Shown one piece after another: positions 25,050-33,095 of a stretch of DNA of 64,000 bases; within the stretch, counting starts at the first letter, position 1, and every line of letters starts with the position of its first letter. The stretch covers positions 1 through 64,000 of the forward strand of contig DAOUBQ010000101.1 in NCBI GenBank assembly GCA_034432755.1, read 5' to 3'. The stretch is from UBA5195 sp034432755. Lineage in GTDB: Bacteria; Chloroflexota; Anaerolineae; Anaerolineales; Villigracilaceae. The notes under the pieces were generated by a model that searched no databases, was not told where the DNA came from, and was given only the letters and a program-made list of their open reading frames with translations. The position numbers and the translations under genes were made by a program.

Positions 25050-25555
25050 CAGAATTTGCATTGAGTGTGAACATTTTGTTGTGTGGCGGTGATGTCGCAG
25101 TCAGGCTGCGGAATGTTGCGCCTTTCTGAATTATTCCGACAACCCGATATGGGCTTTTGTGCCGTGATATTCATGTCGCCCCCCATCGTTTAGAGTTACA
25201 CAAAAGGGCGAGATAAATCTCGTGCTACGCAATTGCCAGATTAACTTGCAAAATCTCGTGGTACGCCATTGTTGGATTAATTTGTCAGTCTGCAAAATTT
25301 GGCTTTGCGGCGCACTCCCCAGGGCTAACAGGAGCGTGGTGATTCGTAAGACGACCTTCGGGACGCTTATCCCGAATTGATGTAGTGTAGCCTTTGTTGA
25401 AAAAACCTTTTCTTAACACGAAGGACACAAAGGTCACAAAGTTTTTTAAGTTCTCTTGTGCCAAATTTTAAAATTCTTAATTCTGTTTTTTGGAATTCCT
25501 GCGCCAGCCAGTCACTCAGGAAAATTGCCACCAACGAGACTGTTGAAAAACTCGT
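25050..25555. other. Gene-free 500-bp stretch with palindromic repeat relics
   Basis: No convincing ORF. It holds AGGGCGAGATAAATCTCG (25205-25222), a member of the palindrome family also seen at 30549 and 56803-56880, followed by a partial echo (AAATCTCGTGGTACGC, 25250) of the adjacent sequence. An A+T-rich tract with ACACGAAGGACACAAAGG (25420-25440) is a common intergenic relic type. I see no promoter or RNA gene. Confidence 0.5.
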
Positions 25556-25705
25556 TTAGGTTGAAACCAGCGCAATCGGGGCTTTGCGCAGCAGCCAGGT
25601 GTAAGCCACAAAACCCACCAGCGAGCCAATCAAAATCAGGTAGAGCAATCTCAACCACGAATTGAGCGAGAGAGCGGCGAGGTCGAGTTGATGGGGCAGC
25701 CCCCA
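25556..25705 (-). pseudogene. C-terminal stub of an EamA/DMT-family transporter
   Basis: Immediately after the stop of the Ada-like gene, and in the same frame, the minus strand encodes LNSWLRLLYLILIGSLVGFVAYTW followed by LLRKAPIALVST and a stop. This is the characteristic ninth-helix region of EamA exporters. It has no start codon and lacks the other membrane segments, and the frame stops after LVST. It is a deletion remnant. Confidence 0.65.
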
Positions 25706-26530
25706 TCACTCTATCGTGCGCGCCGCTTCTCGCCCCAGCAGAGCCTTTTTGCGCGCGCTGCCGTAACGGTACTTGCCAAATGTGCCAATTTTATGGATAA
25801 CCCGATGGCAGGGGATGAGATACGCAATGGGGTTGTGGCCGATGGCCGCCCCTACGGCGCGGGCGGCAGCCGGTTGCCCAATGGCGGCGGCAATCTGTTC
25901 GTAGGTGCTTACGCTACCGATGGGGATGTTTAACAGGGCCTCCCACACTTTGAGTTGGAAGTTGGTCCCGCTCAGGTAGAGTGGCAGCGGCCCGCAGCGA
26001 GATTCGGCCTCGAAAACGGAAGACAAGATGCGGGAGGCCTGCTCTGGGGCATGTTCCAGCGCGGCGAGCGGCCATTCGCCCCGCAAAATGTCCATCGCGG
26101 CCTGTTGCCTTGTTTCCACAAATCCTAAAAAACAGATTCCGCGTGTGGTGAGACCGACCAAGGCCTCGCCAAAGGGCGTTGCGCCGAACCCGTACTCAAT
26201 GGTGAGGCCCTGGCCTTTGCGACGCACCTGGCCCGGTGTGACCGCTTCGGTGGAGACCAGTAAATCGTGCAAGCGTCCTGGTCCCGAAAGGCCCACGCCA
26301 TAAGCGCTCTCTAGCACGCTGGCGCGTTGCAGCAGTTCTTTTGCGCCTTCTTTGGTGAGAAATTGCAAGAAGCGTTTGGGGCTGATGCCAGCCCAGCGCG
26401 TGAACAGCCGCTGAAAGTGGAATTCGCTCAGTCCGACCGCGTTGGCGACTTCGGCCAGTTCGGGCTGACGCTGGTAATTGCTTTCGAGATACTGAATGGC
26501 TTGTTCAATGCGTACGTAATCGGTCTTCAT
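25706..26530 (-). CDS. Ada-like protein: AraC-type DNA-binding domain fused to O6-alkylguanine-DNA alkyltransferase
   Basis: A 274-aa protein; the second ATG (26530) is chosen because GGAGG lies six bases upstream. Residues ~1-100 form an AraC-type helix-turn-helix region (LAEVANAVGLSEFHFQRLFTRWAGISPKRF). Residues ~185-270 form the alkyltransferase with the acceptor Cys in IPCHRVIH. It lacks the zinc-binding methylphosphotriester domain that activates E. coli Ada, so it is the shorter Ada subtype. It should repair O6-methylguanine and may regulate its own gene. An in-frame EamA remnant follows its stop. Confidence 0.9.
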   Translation of the reverse strand: MKTDYVRIEQAIQYLESNYQRQPELAEVANAVGLSEFHFQRLFTRWAGISPKRFLQFLTKEGAKELLQRASVLESAYGVGLSGPGRLHDLLVSTEAVTPGQVRRKGQGLTIEYGFGATPFGEALVGLTTRGICFLGFVETRQQAAMDILRGEWPLAALEHAPEQASRILSSVFEAESRCGPLPLYLSGTNFQLKVWEALLNIPIGSVSTYEQIAAAIGQPAAARAVGAAIGHNPIAYLIPCHRVIHKIGTFGKYRYGSARKKALLGREAARTIE

Positions 26531-26607
26531 GGCTGCCTCCATGCCTATCTTACCTGCTCTGGCTTGTGACCACCACCCGATTCTTGCGCTTGCCAGGCGC
26601 TATCTTA

Positions 26608-27651
26608 TCACGCGGTTTGCTTTTTGAATACTGCCAGCGGATGCCCGGCGCTGACTCGCGCCCGTACCCGCGCGCCGACCGGCAGGAGGCAGGTATGCTC
26701 TTTGAAGGCGTGCAGGGTTTGGCCTGAATCGAGTCGCAGACGGTAGACGTTAAATGCGCCGCGAAAGAAGCGCGCGGCGATAACGGCGTTGCCCGCTTCA
26801 TCGGCAACAAAATCAATGTCATCAGCGCGAACGGCCACTTCGACTGGGGCCAGGCTCGGAAACGTTTGTGGGAGCAGGCCAATCTCGGTTTCGATGCCTT
26901 CGGGACGAACCAGGCCGGGCAGGAAATCGCTATCACCCATAAATTCGGCCACGAAGCGGGTGGCCGAGGTGTGGAAAATCTCCTCCGGCGCGCCGATTTG
27001 TTCGATACGGCCCCGTTGGAAGACTGCCAGCCGGTCGCCCATGAAGAGGGCTTCTTCCTGGTCGTGGGTGACGAACACGACGGTGGCCCGCATAGATTTG
27101 AGGATGTTGCGCACCTGTTCGCGCATTTCCAGGCGCATATCGGCATCGAGGCTGCTGAAGGGTTCATCCATCAGCACCAAAACGGGACGCGGGGCCAGGG
27201 CGCGCGCCAATGCCACGCGCTGGCGCTCGCCGCCAGAGAGGGCGTGTGGGTAGCGGCGGGCAAGCGATTGCAAGTTCACCAGGTTGAGCATTTCAGAGAC
27301 GATGGATTGAATTTCGGCGCGTTTGCGGCCTTGTAAACCAAAGGCCACGTTCTCGAACACGGTCAGGTGTGGAAAGAGGGCATGGTCCTGAAAGACCAGC
27401 CCTACCCCGCGCTTTTCGGGCGGCAGGAAGCAAGATTCTGATGCAGCGAGGACTCCGTTGATGGTGATGCGGCCTGAATCGGGGCGTTCTAACCCGGCAA
27501 TCAGGCGTAGGGTGGTGGTTTTGCCGCACCCGCTGGGGCCAACCAGGGCGAGAATCTCTCCGTCCTCCAGCGCAAAAGAGACGTTGTTGACTGCTGGTTG
27601 GGTGGCCGAAGAGAATTGTTTGGTCAGGTTTTGGATTTGAAGGGTTTTCAT
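26608..27651 (-). CDS. fbpC: Iron(III) ABC transporter ATP-binding protein (FbpC-like)
   Basis: A 347-aa ABC ATPase starting at ATG 27651. Walker A GPSGCGKTT, Q-loop FQDHALFPHLTVFENV, signature LSGGERQRVALARAL and Walker B VLVLMDEPFSSLD are complete. The C-terminal ~100 residues form a TOBE-like regulatory domain (VEVAVRADDIDFV). The start overlaps the permease stop by 4 bp. The order binding protein, fused permease, ATPase is that of ferric iron importers. Confidence 0.9.
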   Translation of the reverse strand: MKTLQIQNLTKQFSSATQPAVNNVSFALEDGEILALVGPSGCGKTTTLRLIAGLERPDSGRITINGVLAASESCFLPPEKRGVGLVFQDHALFPHLTVFENVAFGLQGRKRAEIQSIVSEMLNLVNLQSLARRYPHALSGGERQRVALARALAPRPVLVLMDEPFSSLDADMRLEMREQVRNILKSMRATVVFVTHDQEEALFMGDRLAVFQRGRIEQIGAPEEIFHTSATRFVAEFMGDSDFLPGLVRPEGIETEIGLLPQTFPSLAPVEVAVRADDIDFVADEAGNAVIAARFFRGAFNVYRLRLDSGQTLHAFKEHTCLLPVGARVRARVSAGHPLAVFKKQTA

Positions 27652-29282
27652 TGGAAAATTTTCTCCCTGCGCAAGAGGAAGGATAGCGGTAAGGCCGAGA
27701 GGAGTATCAGCACAAGTGCGACGGGTGCGGCCTGAATGTAGAAACCATCGTTGGCCCACATCCACACCCGCACGGCCAGCGTGTCGAACCCGGCTGGGCG
27801 CAGCAAGAGCGTGGCTGGCAGTTCTTTGAGCGAGGTCAGGAAGACCAGCGCGCCGCCCGCCAGCAGGCCGGGCGTGATGAGCGGCAAAGTGACCTGGAAG
27901 AGGGTCTGAAGCGAGGTGTGTCCCAGGGTACGCGAGGCTTCCTCCAGCGATGCGGAGAGTTGCCCAGTGGCCGCTTCGCTGGCGCGCACGGCCTGAGGCA
28001 TGTGCCGCAAGACGTAGGCAATCACCACCAGGAGAGGGGTGGCGTATAAAATGGGAAGCATCTGATTGACGAGCAGCAACAGGCTGAGGGCAATGACCAC
28101 GCCGGGGATGGCGTAGCCGACCTGGCATAGCCGAGCGATAAAGCGGGTGAGGCGGCTGGGGTAGCGCGCCGACAACCGCGCTACTGGCAGCGAGAGCGTT
28201 ACGGCCAGCAAGGCTGCCAGGGCCGAAGTCCACAGGCTATGCCATGCGAAACGCGCAAACCCCTGTGAACCGGTGCGAAAGACTTGGGCCAAAGTTTGTG
28301 GGTCGAAAACAGCCTGAATGCTCCAGAGGAGCAGAACGAGCAAGGGAATGAGCAGGCTGATAGAAATAACCATCCCAACCATGAGCAAGGCCGGAATTTT
28401 CCACCTGCCGAGTGTGGCCGGTGGGGTAGGGCGCCAGTTCCCCTCCATTTGGGTGAAGCGCGCCTGCCCCTGAAGTTTAATTTCGGCCCACAGCATCAGA
28501 ATGGCCAGGCTCACCAGCACCCCGCTCAAGATGGATGCCGCGGAGCGGTCATAGCGCCCGTAGAGTTGGGCAAAGATGGCTGAAGAAAAGGTTTCATAGC
28601 GCAACAGGGCAACGGCGCCGTATTCGGCCAGCACATCTAGCGTTACCAGCAATGCGCCGGCCAGCAAGCCAGGACGCAGAGCGGGCAGGGTCACTTGCCA
28701 GAAGGTTTGCCAGGGGGAGCGCCCCAGGCTGCGGGCGGCCTCCTCCAGCATGGCGTGTTGACTGCGAAAGGCTGCGCCGCTTAAAAGATAGACGTACGGG
28801 AACATGAATACGGTCAGGATGAAAGCCGCGCCCCAAAACCCGAGCGGGCTGGGGGTTGGCACAGGCCACCCCAGGGCGGCTTCTAGCCCCTGGGGGATGA
28901 TTCCGCTGCGTGGGCGCATTAATGCCAGGTGCAAGATTGCGCCGATGTAAGGCGGGATGGCAAGCGGCAGGGCCAGCATCCAGCGCCAGGCTTTGCGCCC
29001 TGGCAGGTCGGTACGTTCGGTGAGCCAGGCCATGCCCACGCCAATGACCAGCGTACCAGTGGTGACGGCGGCGGCCAAGACCAGGGTGTTGCCCATCAGC
29101 CGCCAAATTCGGGTTTGTAACAGGCGCATCCAGTCATCGGGGCTGGCTCCAATGGCGCGGATAAAAATATAAATCAGCGGCACAGCCACAAAAAGCGCCA
29201 CCAGCCCCGCGGCCAGGGCAAGCCGGGGGCTGAACGGGAAGGGTTTGGGGCTGAAAAACAAGGCTTTGGTGGTCGAACGCAT
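27648..29282 (-). CDS. fbpB: Iron(III) ABC transporter permease with two fused permease domains (FbpB-like)
   Basis: A 544-aa membrane protein with about twelve helices and two binding-protein-dependent permease loops. The first is LEEAARSLGRSPWQTFWQVTLP near residue 185 and the second is LEEASRTLGHTSLQTLFQVTLP near 455; both carry the EAA-type motif. Internal duplication is normal for FbpB/SfuB. Its ATG overlaps the fbpA stop by one base (TAATG), so all three subunits are coupled. Confidence 0.9.
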   Translation of the reverse strand: MRSTTKALFFSPKPFPFSPRLALAAGLVALFVAVPLIYIFIRAIGASPDDWMRLLQTRIWRLMGNTLVLAAAVTTGTLVIGVGMAWLTERTDLPGRKAWRWMLALPLAIPPYIGAILHLALMRPRSGIIPQGLEAALGWPVPTPSPLGFWGAAFILTVFMFPYVYLLSGAAFRSQHAMLEEAARSLGRSPWQTFWQVTLPALRPGLLAGALLVTLDVLAEYGAVALLRYETFSSAIFAQLYGRYDRSAASILSGVLVSLAILMLWAEIKLQGQARFTQMEGNWRPTPPATLGRWKIPALLMVGMVISISLLIPLLVLLLWSIQAVFDPQTLAQVFRTGSQGFARFAWHSLWTSALAALLAVTLSLPVARLSARYPSRLTRFIARLCQVGYAIPGVVIALSLLLLVNQMLPILYATPLLVVIAYVLRHMPQAVRASEAATGQLSASLEEASRTLGHTSLQTLFQVTLPLITPGLLAGGALVFLTSLKELPATLLLRPAGFDTLAVRVWMWANDGFYIQAAPVALVLILLSALPLSFLLRREKIFQ

Positions 29283-30379
29283 TACGGCAGGCCAACGGTT
29301 TCCATCAGTTTGAAGGTTGCGTCCAGGTCGAGGGCGGTCGAGGGGATGTCTACCTCTGCCAGGTGGAAGGTTTCAAGCGGGGTCATGCCTTCCCGCAGCG
29401 CAACTCCGGGCAGGAGCGGGTACTCATAATTGCGTTCGGCAAATAGTTTTTGTCCTTCGGGCAAGACGAGGAAATCGAGCAGGGCCTGGGCAGCGGGCAG
29501 GTTTTTGGCACCCTGCACAATGGCGGCGGCAGTGATATTGGTGAGCAGGCCGATTTGACCCTTGCCCTGGTCGGGGTAAATGACGCCAACGTTGCTGCCC
29601 TCGGCCTTTTGCAGGTGATAATAGTAGTGATTGACCAGGCCAAGTTTGAACTCGCCCGCGCCCACTGCTTTTCGCACGTCGGTATGACTGCCGAAGAAGG
29701 TCACTTCATTGTTCATCAGACCTTTCAGCCAGTCGGCAGTGGCCTGGTCGCCAAGCAGTTTGCGCATGGATGCAACCTGGGCTTGCATTCCGCCATTGGT
29801 AGAGCCTGCGGCGGCTACCTGTCCCTTCCATTTGGGGTTGGTCAGGTCGAAAATCGAATTGGGCAATTCTTCGGGCGACACAAGGTCTGCATTATACATG
29901 ATGACGCGCGCGCGGCGGGTGAGCCCCACCCAGGTTTGGTTCGGGCCGATAAATTCGGCGGGCAGTGCATTGGCGCCTTGTGGAAGGTAAGCCTGAAGGA
30001 GGCCCTTTTGTGCTAGCGATTGGACGGTGAACATCTCGGTTGTGATGAAGACATCGGCCTGTGGGTTGGCTTGCTCTTCAATGAGCGCATTGGCGAGCGC
30101 GCTGTTGCTGCCGGCCTTGAGCAGGATTTCGACCTGGGGATATTGGGCCTGGAAGGCGTCTAATACGGGTTGAATGAGCGCTTCGGAACGGCCAGAGTAG
30201 ACGACCAGTTTGCCGGTCACTTCTGCCGGCGCTGCAGTCTCTACCGTTAGGGTTTCAACGGTTGGGGAGGCTGGTTGGTTCGCCGGTGGGGTTGGTATGG
30301 GGTTTTCTGCGGTGGGAGTGCAGGCCGTGAGGGTGGCTGCCAGAATGAGCAGGCCTGTGCAAATACGGTAAAGAAACAT
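29282..30379 (-). CDS. fbpA: Iron(III)-binding lipoprotein of an ABC importer (FbpA-like)
   Basis: A 365-aa extracytoplasmic solute-binding protein. The signal ends in the lipobox LTAC (Cys20), followed by a Pro/Thr-rich spacer. The mature domain starts LVVYSGRSEALIQPVLDAF and contains the tandem Tyr iron-ligand region VNHYYYHLQ, features of transferrin-like FbpA/FutA proteins. It delivers ferric iron to FbpB. A perfect 16-bp palindrome 64 bp upstream is a likely metal-responsive operator. Confidence 0.88.
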   Translation of the reverse strand: MFLYRICTGLLILAATLTACTPTAENPIPTPPANQPASPTVETLTVETAAPAEVTGKLVVYSGRSEALIQPVLDAFQAQYPQVEILLKAGSNSALANALIEEQANPQADVFITTEMFTVQSLAQKGLLQAYLPQGANALPAEFIGPNQTWVGLTRRARVIMYNADLVSPEELPNSIFDLTNPKWKGQVAAAGSTNGGMQAQVASMRKLLGDQATADWLKGLMNNEVTFFGSHTDVRKAVGAGEFKLGLVNHYYYHLQKAEGSNVGVIYPDQGKGQIGLLTNITAAAIVQGAKNLPAAQALLDFLVLPEGQKLFAERNYEYPLLPGVALREGMTPLETFHLAEVDIPSTALDLDATFKLMETVGLP

Positions 30380-30442
30380 GTGCGGGTTCTCCTGAAAGGT
30401 GTGTGTTTGGAGGATGTGGGATGTTGCAACCGGTTGACGATT

Positions 30443-30458
30443 ATTAGTATATACTAAT
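30443..30458. promoter_or_regulatory. Palindromic operator candidate upstream of fbpABC
   Basis: ATTAGTATATACTAAT is a perfect 16-bp inverted repeat that includes a TATACT -10-like hexamer in the fbpA leader. A metalloregulator of the Fur or DtxR class is plausible from the genes it precedes, but the sequence is not a clear match to either consensus. Confidence 0.55.
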
Positions 30459-30543
30459 TTTTGAGTTTAGCATAGGCTTTTTTTGTCTGATTTTGATGAT
30501 TTTTATCTTAAAAAATAGATTTTTATCAGAACTTTTTCAAACG

Positions 30544-30577
30544 AAAAGCAGGGCGAGAGATGATCTCGCCCTGCTTT
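30544..30577 (-). terminator. Terminator after pyrH
   Basis: AAAGCAGGGCGAGA and TCTCGCCCTGCTTT form a 14-bp stem with a 4-6 nt loop, 20 bp after the pyrH stop and followed (minus strand) by T residues. Its core is a GGGCGAGAT-type palindrome of the repeat family. Confidence 0.8.
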
Positions 30578-30596
30578 GGTGGCAGCCAGTGGTTAT

Positions 30597-31313
30597 TCAG
30601 GCGTGAACCAGGGTTCCAACGTTTTCGCCATGCAGGGCGCTGGTCAGAGCAGCCTTATCCCACAGGTTGAGAACCAGGATGGGAATTTTGTTTTCCATGC
30701 AGTGGGTGATGGCGGTACTGTCCATCACTTGCAGGCGCGCATTCAGCACGTCAATGTAGCTTAATTCGTCGAACCTGGTTGCGTTGGGGTTTTTCTTGGG
30801 GTCTGAGTCGTACACGCCGTCTACTTTGGTTGCTTTAATAACCACATCGGCGTCAATTTCGGTGGCGCGCAGGGCGGCAGCAGTATCGGTGGAGAAAAAG
30901 GGGTTGCCTGTGCCAGCCCCAAAGATGACCACGCGCTTCTTTTCGAGGTGGCGAATGGCGCGGCGGCGGATGTATGGTTCGGCGATGGCGCGCATTTCGA
31001 TGGCCGACATGACGCGGGTGTAGACACCGGCGCGTTCCAGGGCATCCATCAGGGCCAGTGAATTCATCATTGTACCGAGCATGCCCATGTAGTCGGCGGT
31101 GGCGCGGTCCATGCCCCGGTCGAGGCCTTGTTTTCCGCGCCATAAATTACCGGCCCCAATCACAATGGCAACTTCTACGCCCATCTCATGCACTTCTTTA
31201 ACCCGGTGGGCGATGGCCTCCGCTTCTGAAACATTGATACCGAAGCCGTTTTCGCCTCCCAAGGCTTCTCCGCTCAGTTTCAATAGAATGCGCTTGTATT
31301 TTAGTTCGGACAT
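30597..31313 (-). CDS. pyrH: UMP kinase
   Basis: A 238-aa amino acid kinase-fold enzyme of the bacterial UMP kinase type: YKRILLKLSGEALGG at the start, VAIVIGAGNLWRG, ATADYMGMLGTMMN, GTGNPFFSTDTAAALRA and VDGVYDSDPKKNP. It phosphorylates UMP to UDP with ATP in pyrimidine synthesis. It is last in the rpsB-tsf-pyrH group, but a hairpin separates it from tsf, and frr, which often follows pyrH, is absent here. Confidence 0.95.
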   Translation of the reverse strand: MSELKYKRILLKLSGEALGGENGFGINVSEAEAIAHRVKEVHEMGVEVAIVIGAGNLWRGKQGLDRGMDRATADYMGMLGTMMNSLALMDALERAGVYTRVMSAIEMRAIAEPYIRRRAIRHLEKKRVVIFGAGTGNPFFSTDTAAALRATEIDADVVIKATKVDGVYDSDPKKNPNATRFDELSYIDVLNARLQVMDSTAITHCMENKIPILVLNLWDKAALTSALHGENVGTLVHA

Positions 31314-31336
31314 AAATTCTCCTGGGTTTCAAAAAA

Positions 31337-31361
31337 AAAGCCAACCGACCGGTTGGCTTTT
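31337..31361 (-). terminator. Hairpin with T-run between tsf and pyrH
   Basis: AAAAGCCAACCG and CGGTTGGCTTTT pair as a 12-bp stem with almost no loop (effectively a perfect palindrome), followed on the minus strand by nine T residues, 24 bp ahead of pyrH. It should reduce read-through from rpsB-tsf into pyrH. Confidence 0.75.
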
Positions 31362-31367
31362 GGGGGT

Positions 31368-31973
31368 TTATTCGGTCAGGCCTTCGCCCAATTCCCAACG
31401 GGCGAAGCGGCGGATGATGACATTTTCACCCGTGCTGGCAACCGTCTGGTGAAGCAGCTTTTCGATGGTGGTCTCTTCGTCGCGGATGTAGGCCTGGCGC
31501 AGCAGGCAGACTTCGTCCTTGAATTTGTTCAGGCGGCCTTCAACGATCCGCGCAGCGACCGCTTCGGGCTTGCCTTCTTCTATGGCGCGCTTTTTGGCAA
31601 TTTCGGCTTCGTGTGCCAAAACGCTTTCAGGAATCTCTGCTTCAGAGACGTATTTTGGAGCCTGGGCGGCAATTTGCAACGCAACCTCGTGCGCAAAGTT
31701 GCGGAAGGATTCGGAGCGGGCGACGAAATCGGTTTCACAGTTGACTTCGACCATCACACCCACGCGCCCGCCGCCGTGTGAGTACAGTTCCACAATGCCG
31801 TTCGATGCGGTGCGGTCGGAGCGTTTGGCTGCGGTTGCCATGCCTTTTTCGCGCAACCAATCCACTGCTTTCTGAAAGTCGCCGTTAGATTCTGTGAGGG
31901 CTTTGCGGCAGTCTAACACGCCCGCATTGGTGGCGGCGCGTAATTCTTTAATCATTTCAGTGGTAATTTCCAT
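31368..31973 (-). CDS. tsf: Elongation factor Ts
   Basis: A 201-aa EF-Ts, the short form lacking most of the second core subdomain found in E. coli (~283 aa). The N-terminal UBA-like region is typical: MIKELRAATNAGVLDCRKAL; the EF-Tu-contact motif is EVNCETDFVARSESF. It exchanges GDP for GTP on EF-Tu. The ATG at 31973 fits the conserved N-terminus; an upstream in-frame extension is ignored. Confidence 0.95.
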   Translation of the reverse strand: MEITTEMIKELRAATNAGVLDCRKALTESNGDFQKAVDWLREKGMATAAKRSDRTASNGIVELYSHGGGRVGVMVEVNCETDFVARSESFRNFAHEVALQIAAQAPKYVSEAEIPESVLAHEAEIAKKRAIEEGKPEAVAARIVEGRLNKFKDEVCLLRQAYIRDEETTIEKLLHQTVASTGENVIIRRFARWELGEGLTE

Positions 31974-32033
31974 GTTCGTTCCTCTTGATATTGTTGTAAG
32001 TTCTCGGAAAATGCGCTTTTTTGCGGGCAAAGG

Positions 32034-32924
32034 CTATTCTGTCGCAGGAGTTTCTTCGTCCTCGACAGCATCATCTATTTCAGGTTCGACGGTTTTGGCG
32101 AGTTTTGCCAGGGTGGATTTGCCCAACAGTTCTTCGTCGCTGGAGTCGTCGTCCAGATCGACCACGTGGCTGAGGCGGCCCGATGGGGTCGAAACTGTGA
32201 CCGAGGCGGCCAATTCGTTTGTGCTCAGGTCTTCGTCTTTGCGCATGGCTTTACCTTCCAACACTGCATCGGCTACTTTGGCGACCAGCAATTTGATGGC
32301 GCGGATGGCGTCGTCGTTAGAGGGGATGACGTAATCAACATTCTGAGGATTGCAGTTGGTATCGACCAGAGCCAGGACCGGGATGTTGAGCAGGTTGCAC
32401 TCATGCACAGCGGCGTATTCGCGCCCGACATCTACGATGAACACCAGATTGGGCAGGCGTTTCATGTGGCGCACGCCTTCCAGGCGGGTTTGCAGGCGGG
32501 TGATTTCGCGCTGAATCAGCAAGCCTTCTTTCTTAGTCAGGTGGTTGATGTCGCCGCTGTCGCGCATGGCTTCGAGACGTTCCATTTCATCAATGCGGGC
32601 GCGCATGGTGTTCCAGTTGGTGAGCATGCCGCCCAGCCAGCGCTCTGTGACGTAGGGCATTCCGCAACGAATGGCTTCTTCGCGCACAGTTTCTTGCGCC
32701 TGGCGCTTGGTGCCAACAAATAAGACGGTGCCGCCGTTCATAACCGTATCGCGGGTCAGGTTGTAGACCGTGTTGAGCGATTTGACCGTCTGTTGCAGGT
32801 CAATGATGTGAATGCCGTTGCGCTCGGTGAAGATGTACGGCTTCATGCGTGGGTCCCACTTGTTGGTGCGATGCCCAAAGTGGACGCCGCTCTCTAAGAG
32901 GGCTTTCATTGAAATAACTGCCAT
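32034..32924 (-). CDS. rpsB: 30S ribosomal protein S2 with acidic C-terminal tail
   Basis: A 296-aa S2 protein: MKALLESGVHFGHRTNKWDPRM, GTKRQAQETVREEA, YVTERWLGGMLTNW and the LVDTNCNPQNVDYVIPSNDDAIRAIKL region are all conserved. The last ~70 residues are an extra Asp/Glu-rich tail (LDDDSSDEELLGK to the end), as seen in several Chloroflexota and actinobacterial S2 proteins. AAGGAG precedes the ATG at 32924. The leader back to the predicted -10 is ~155 nt. Confidence 0.95.
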   Translation of the reverse strand: MAVISMKALLESGVHFGHRTNKWDPRMKPYIFTERNGIHIIDLQQTVKSLNTVYNLTRDTVMNGGTVLFVGTKRQAQETVREEAIRCGMPYVTERWLGGMLTNWNTMRARIDEMERLEAMRDSGDINHLTKKEGLLIQREITRLQTRLEGVRHMKRLPNLVFIVDVGREYAAVHECNLLNIPVLALVDTNCNPQNVDYVIPSNDDAIRAIKLLVAKVADAVLEGKAMRKDEDLSTNELAASVTVSTPSGRLSHVVDLDDDSSDEELLGKSTLAKLAKTVEPEIDDAVEDEETPATE

Positions 32925-33082
32925 TGTTCTCCTTGTCTTTTCCGTCTGCCGCTCGTTCTCACCAGAACGCGAGACGGAGTGAGTTTGGCGGGGGTGTGCC
33001 TTTTCAGGCGATATAACCCGCCCAGGGACGCTTGTTGCCCGTCCCAGGCAAAATGTTGCTCCGCCAGATGGGGAGCGGCGCA

Positions 33083-33091
33083 AGTATACCA
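33083..33091 (-). promoter_or_regulatory. Probable extended -10 promoter for rpsB
   Basis: On the minus strand TGGTATACT gives a TGnTATACT extended -10 element about 160 bp before the rpsB start. The long GC-rich leader that follows has several inverted repeats and could hold autoregulatory S2-binding structure. No convincing -35 was found. Confidence 0.4.
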
Positions 33092-33095
33092 CAAA

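Noticed and set aside
27652..28233. N-terminal extension of the FbpC frame
   Set aside because: It lies wholly within the fbpB gene on the same strand in another frame; the ATG at 27651 begins the ABC domain and overlaps the fbpB stop by 4 bp, as expected.
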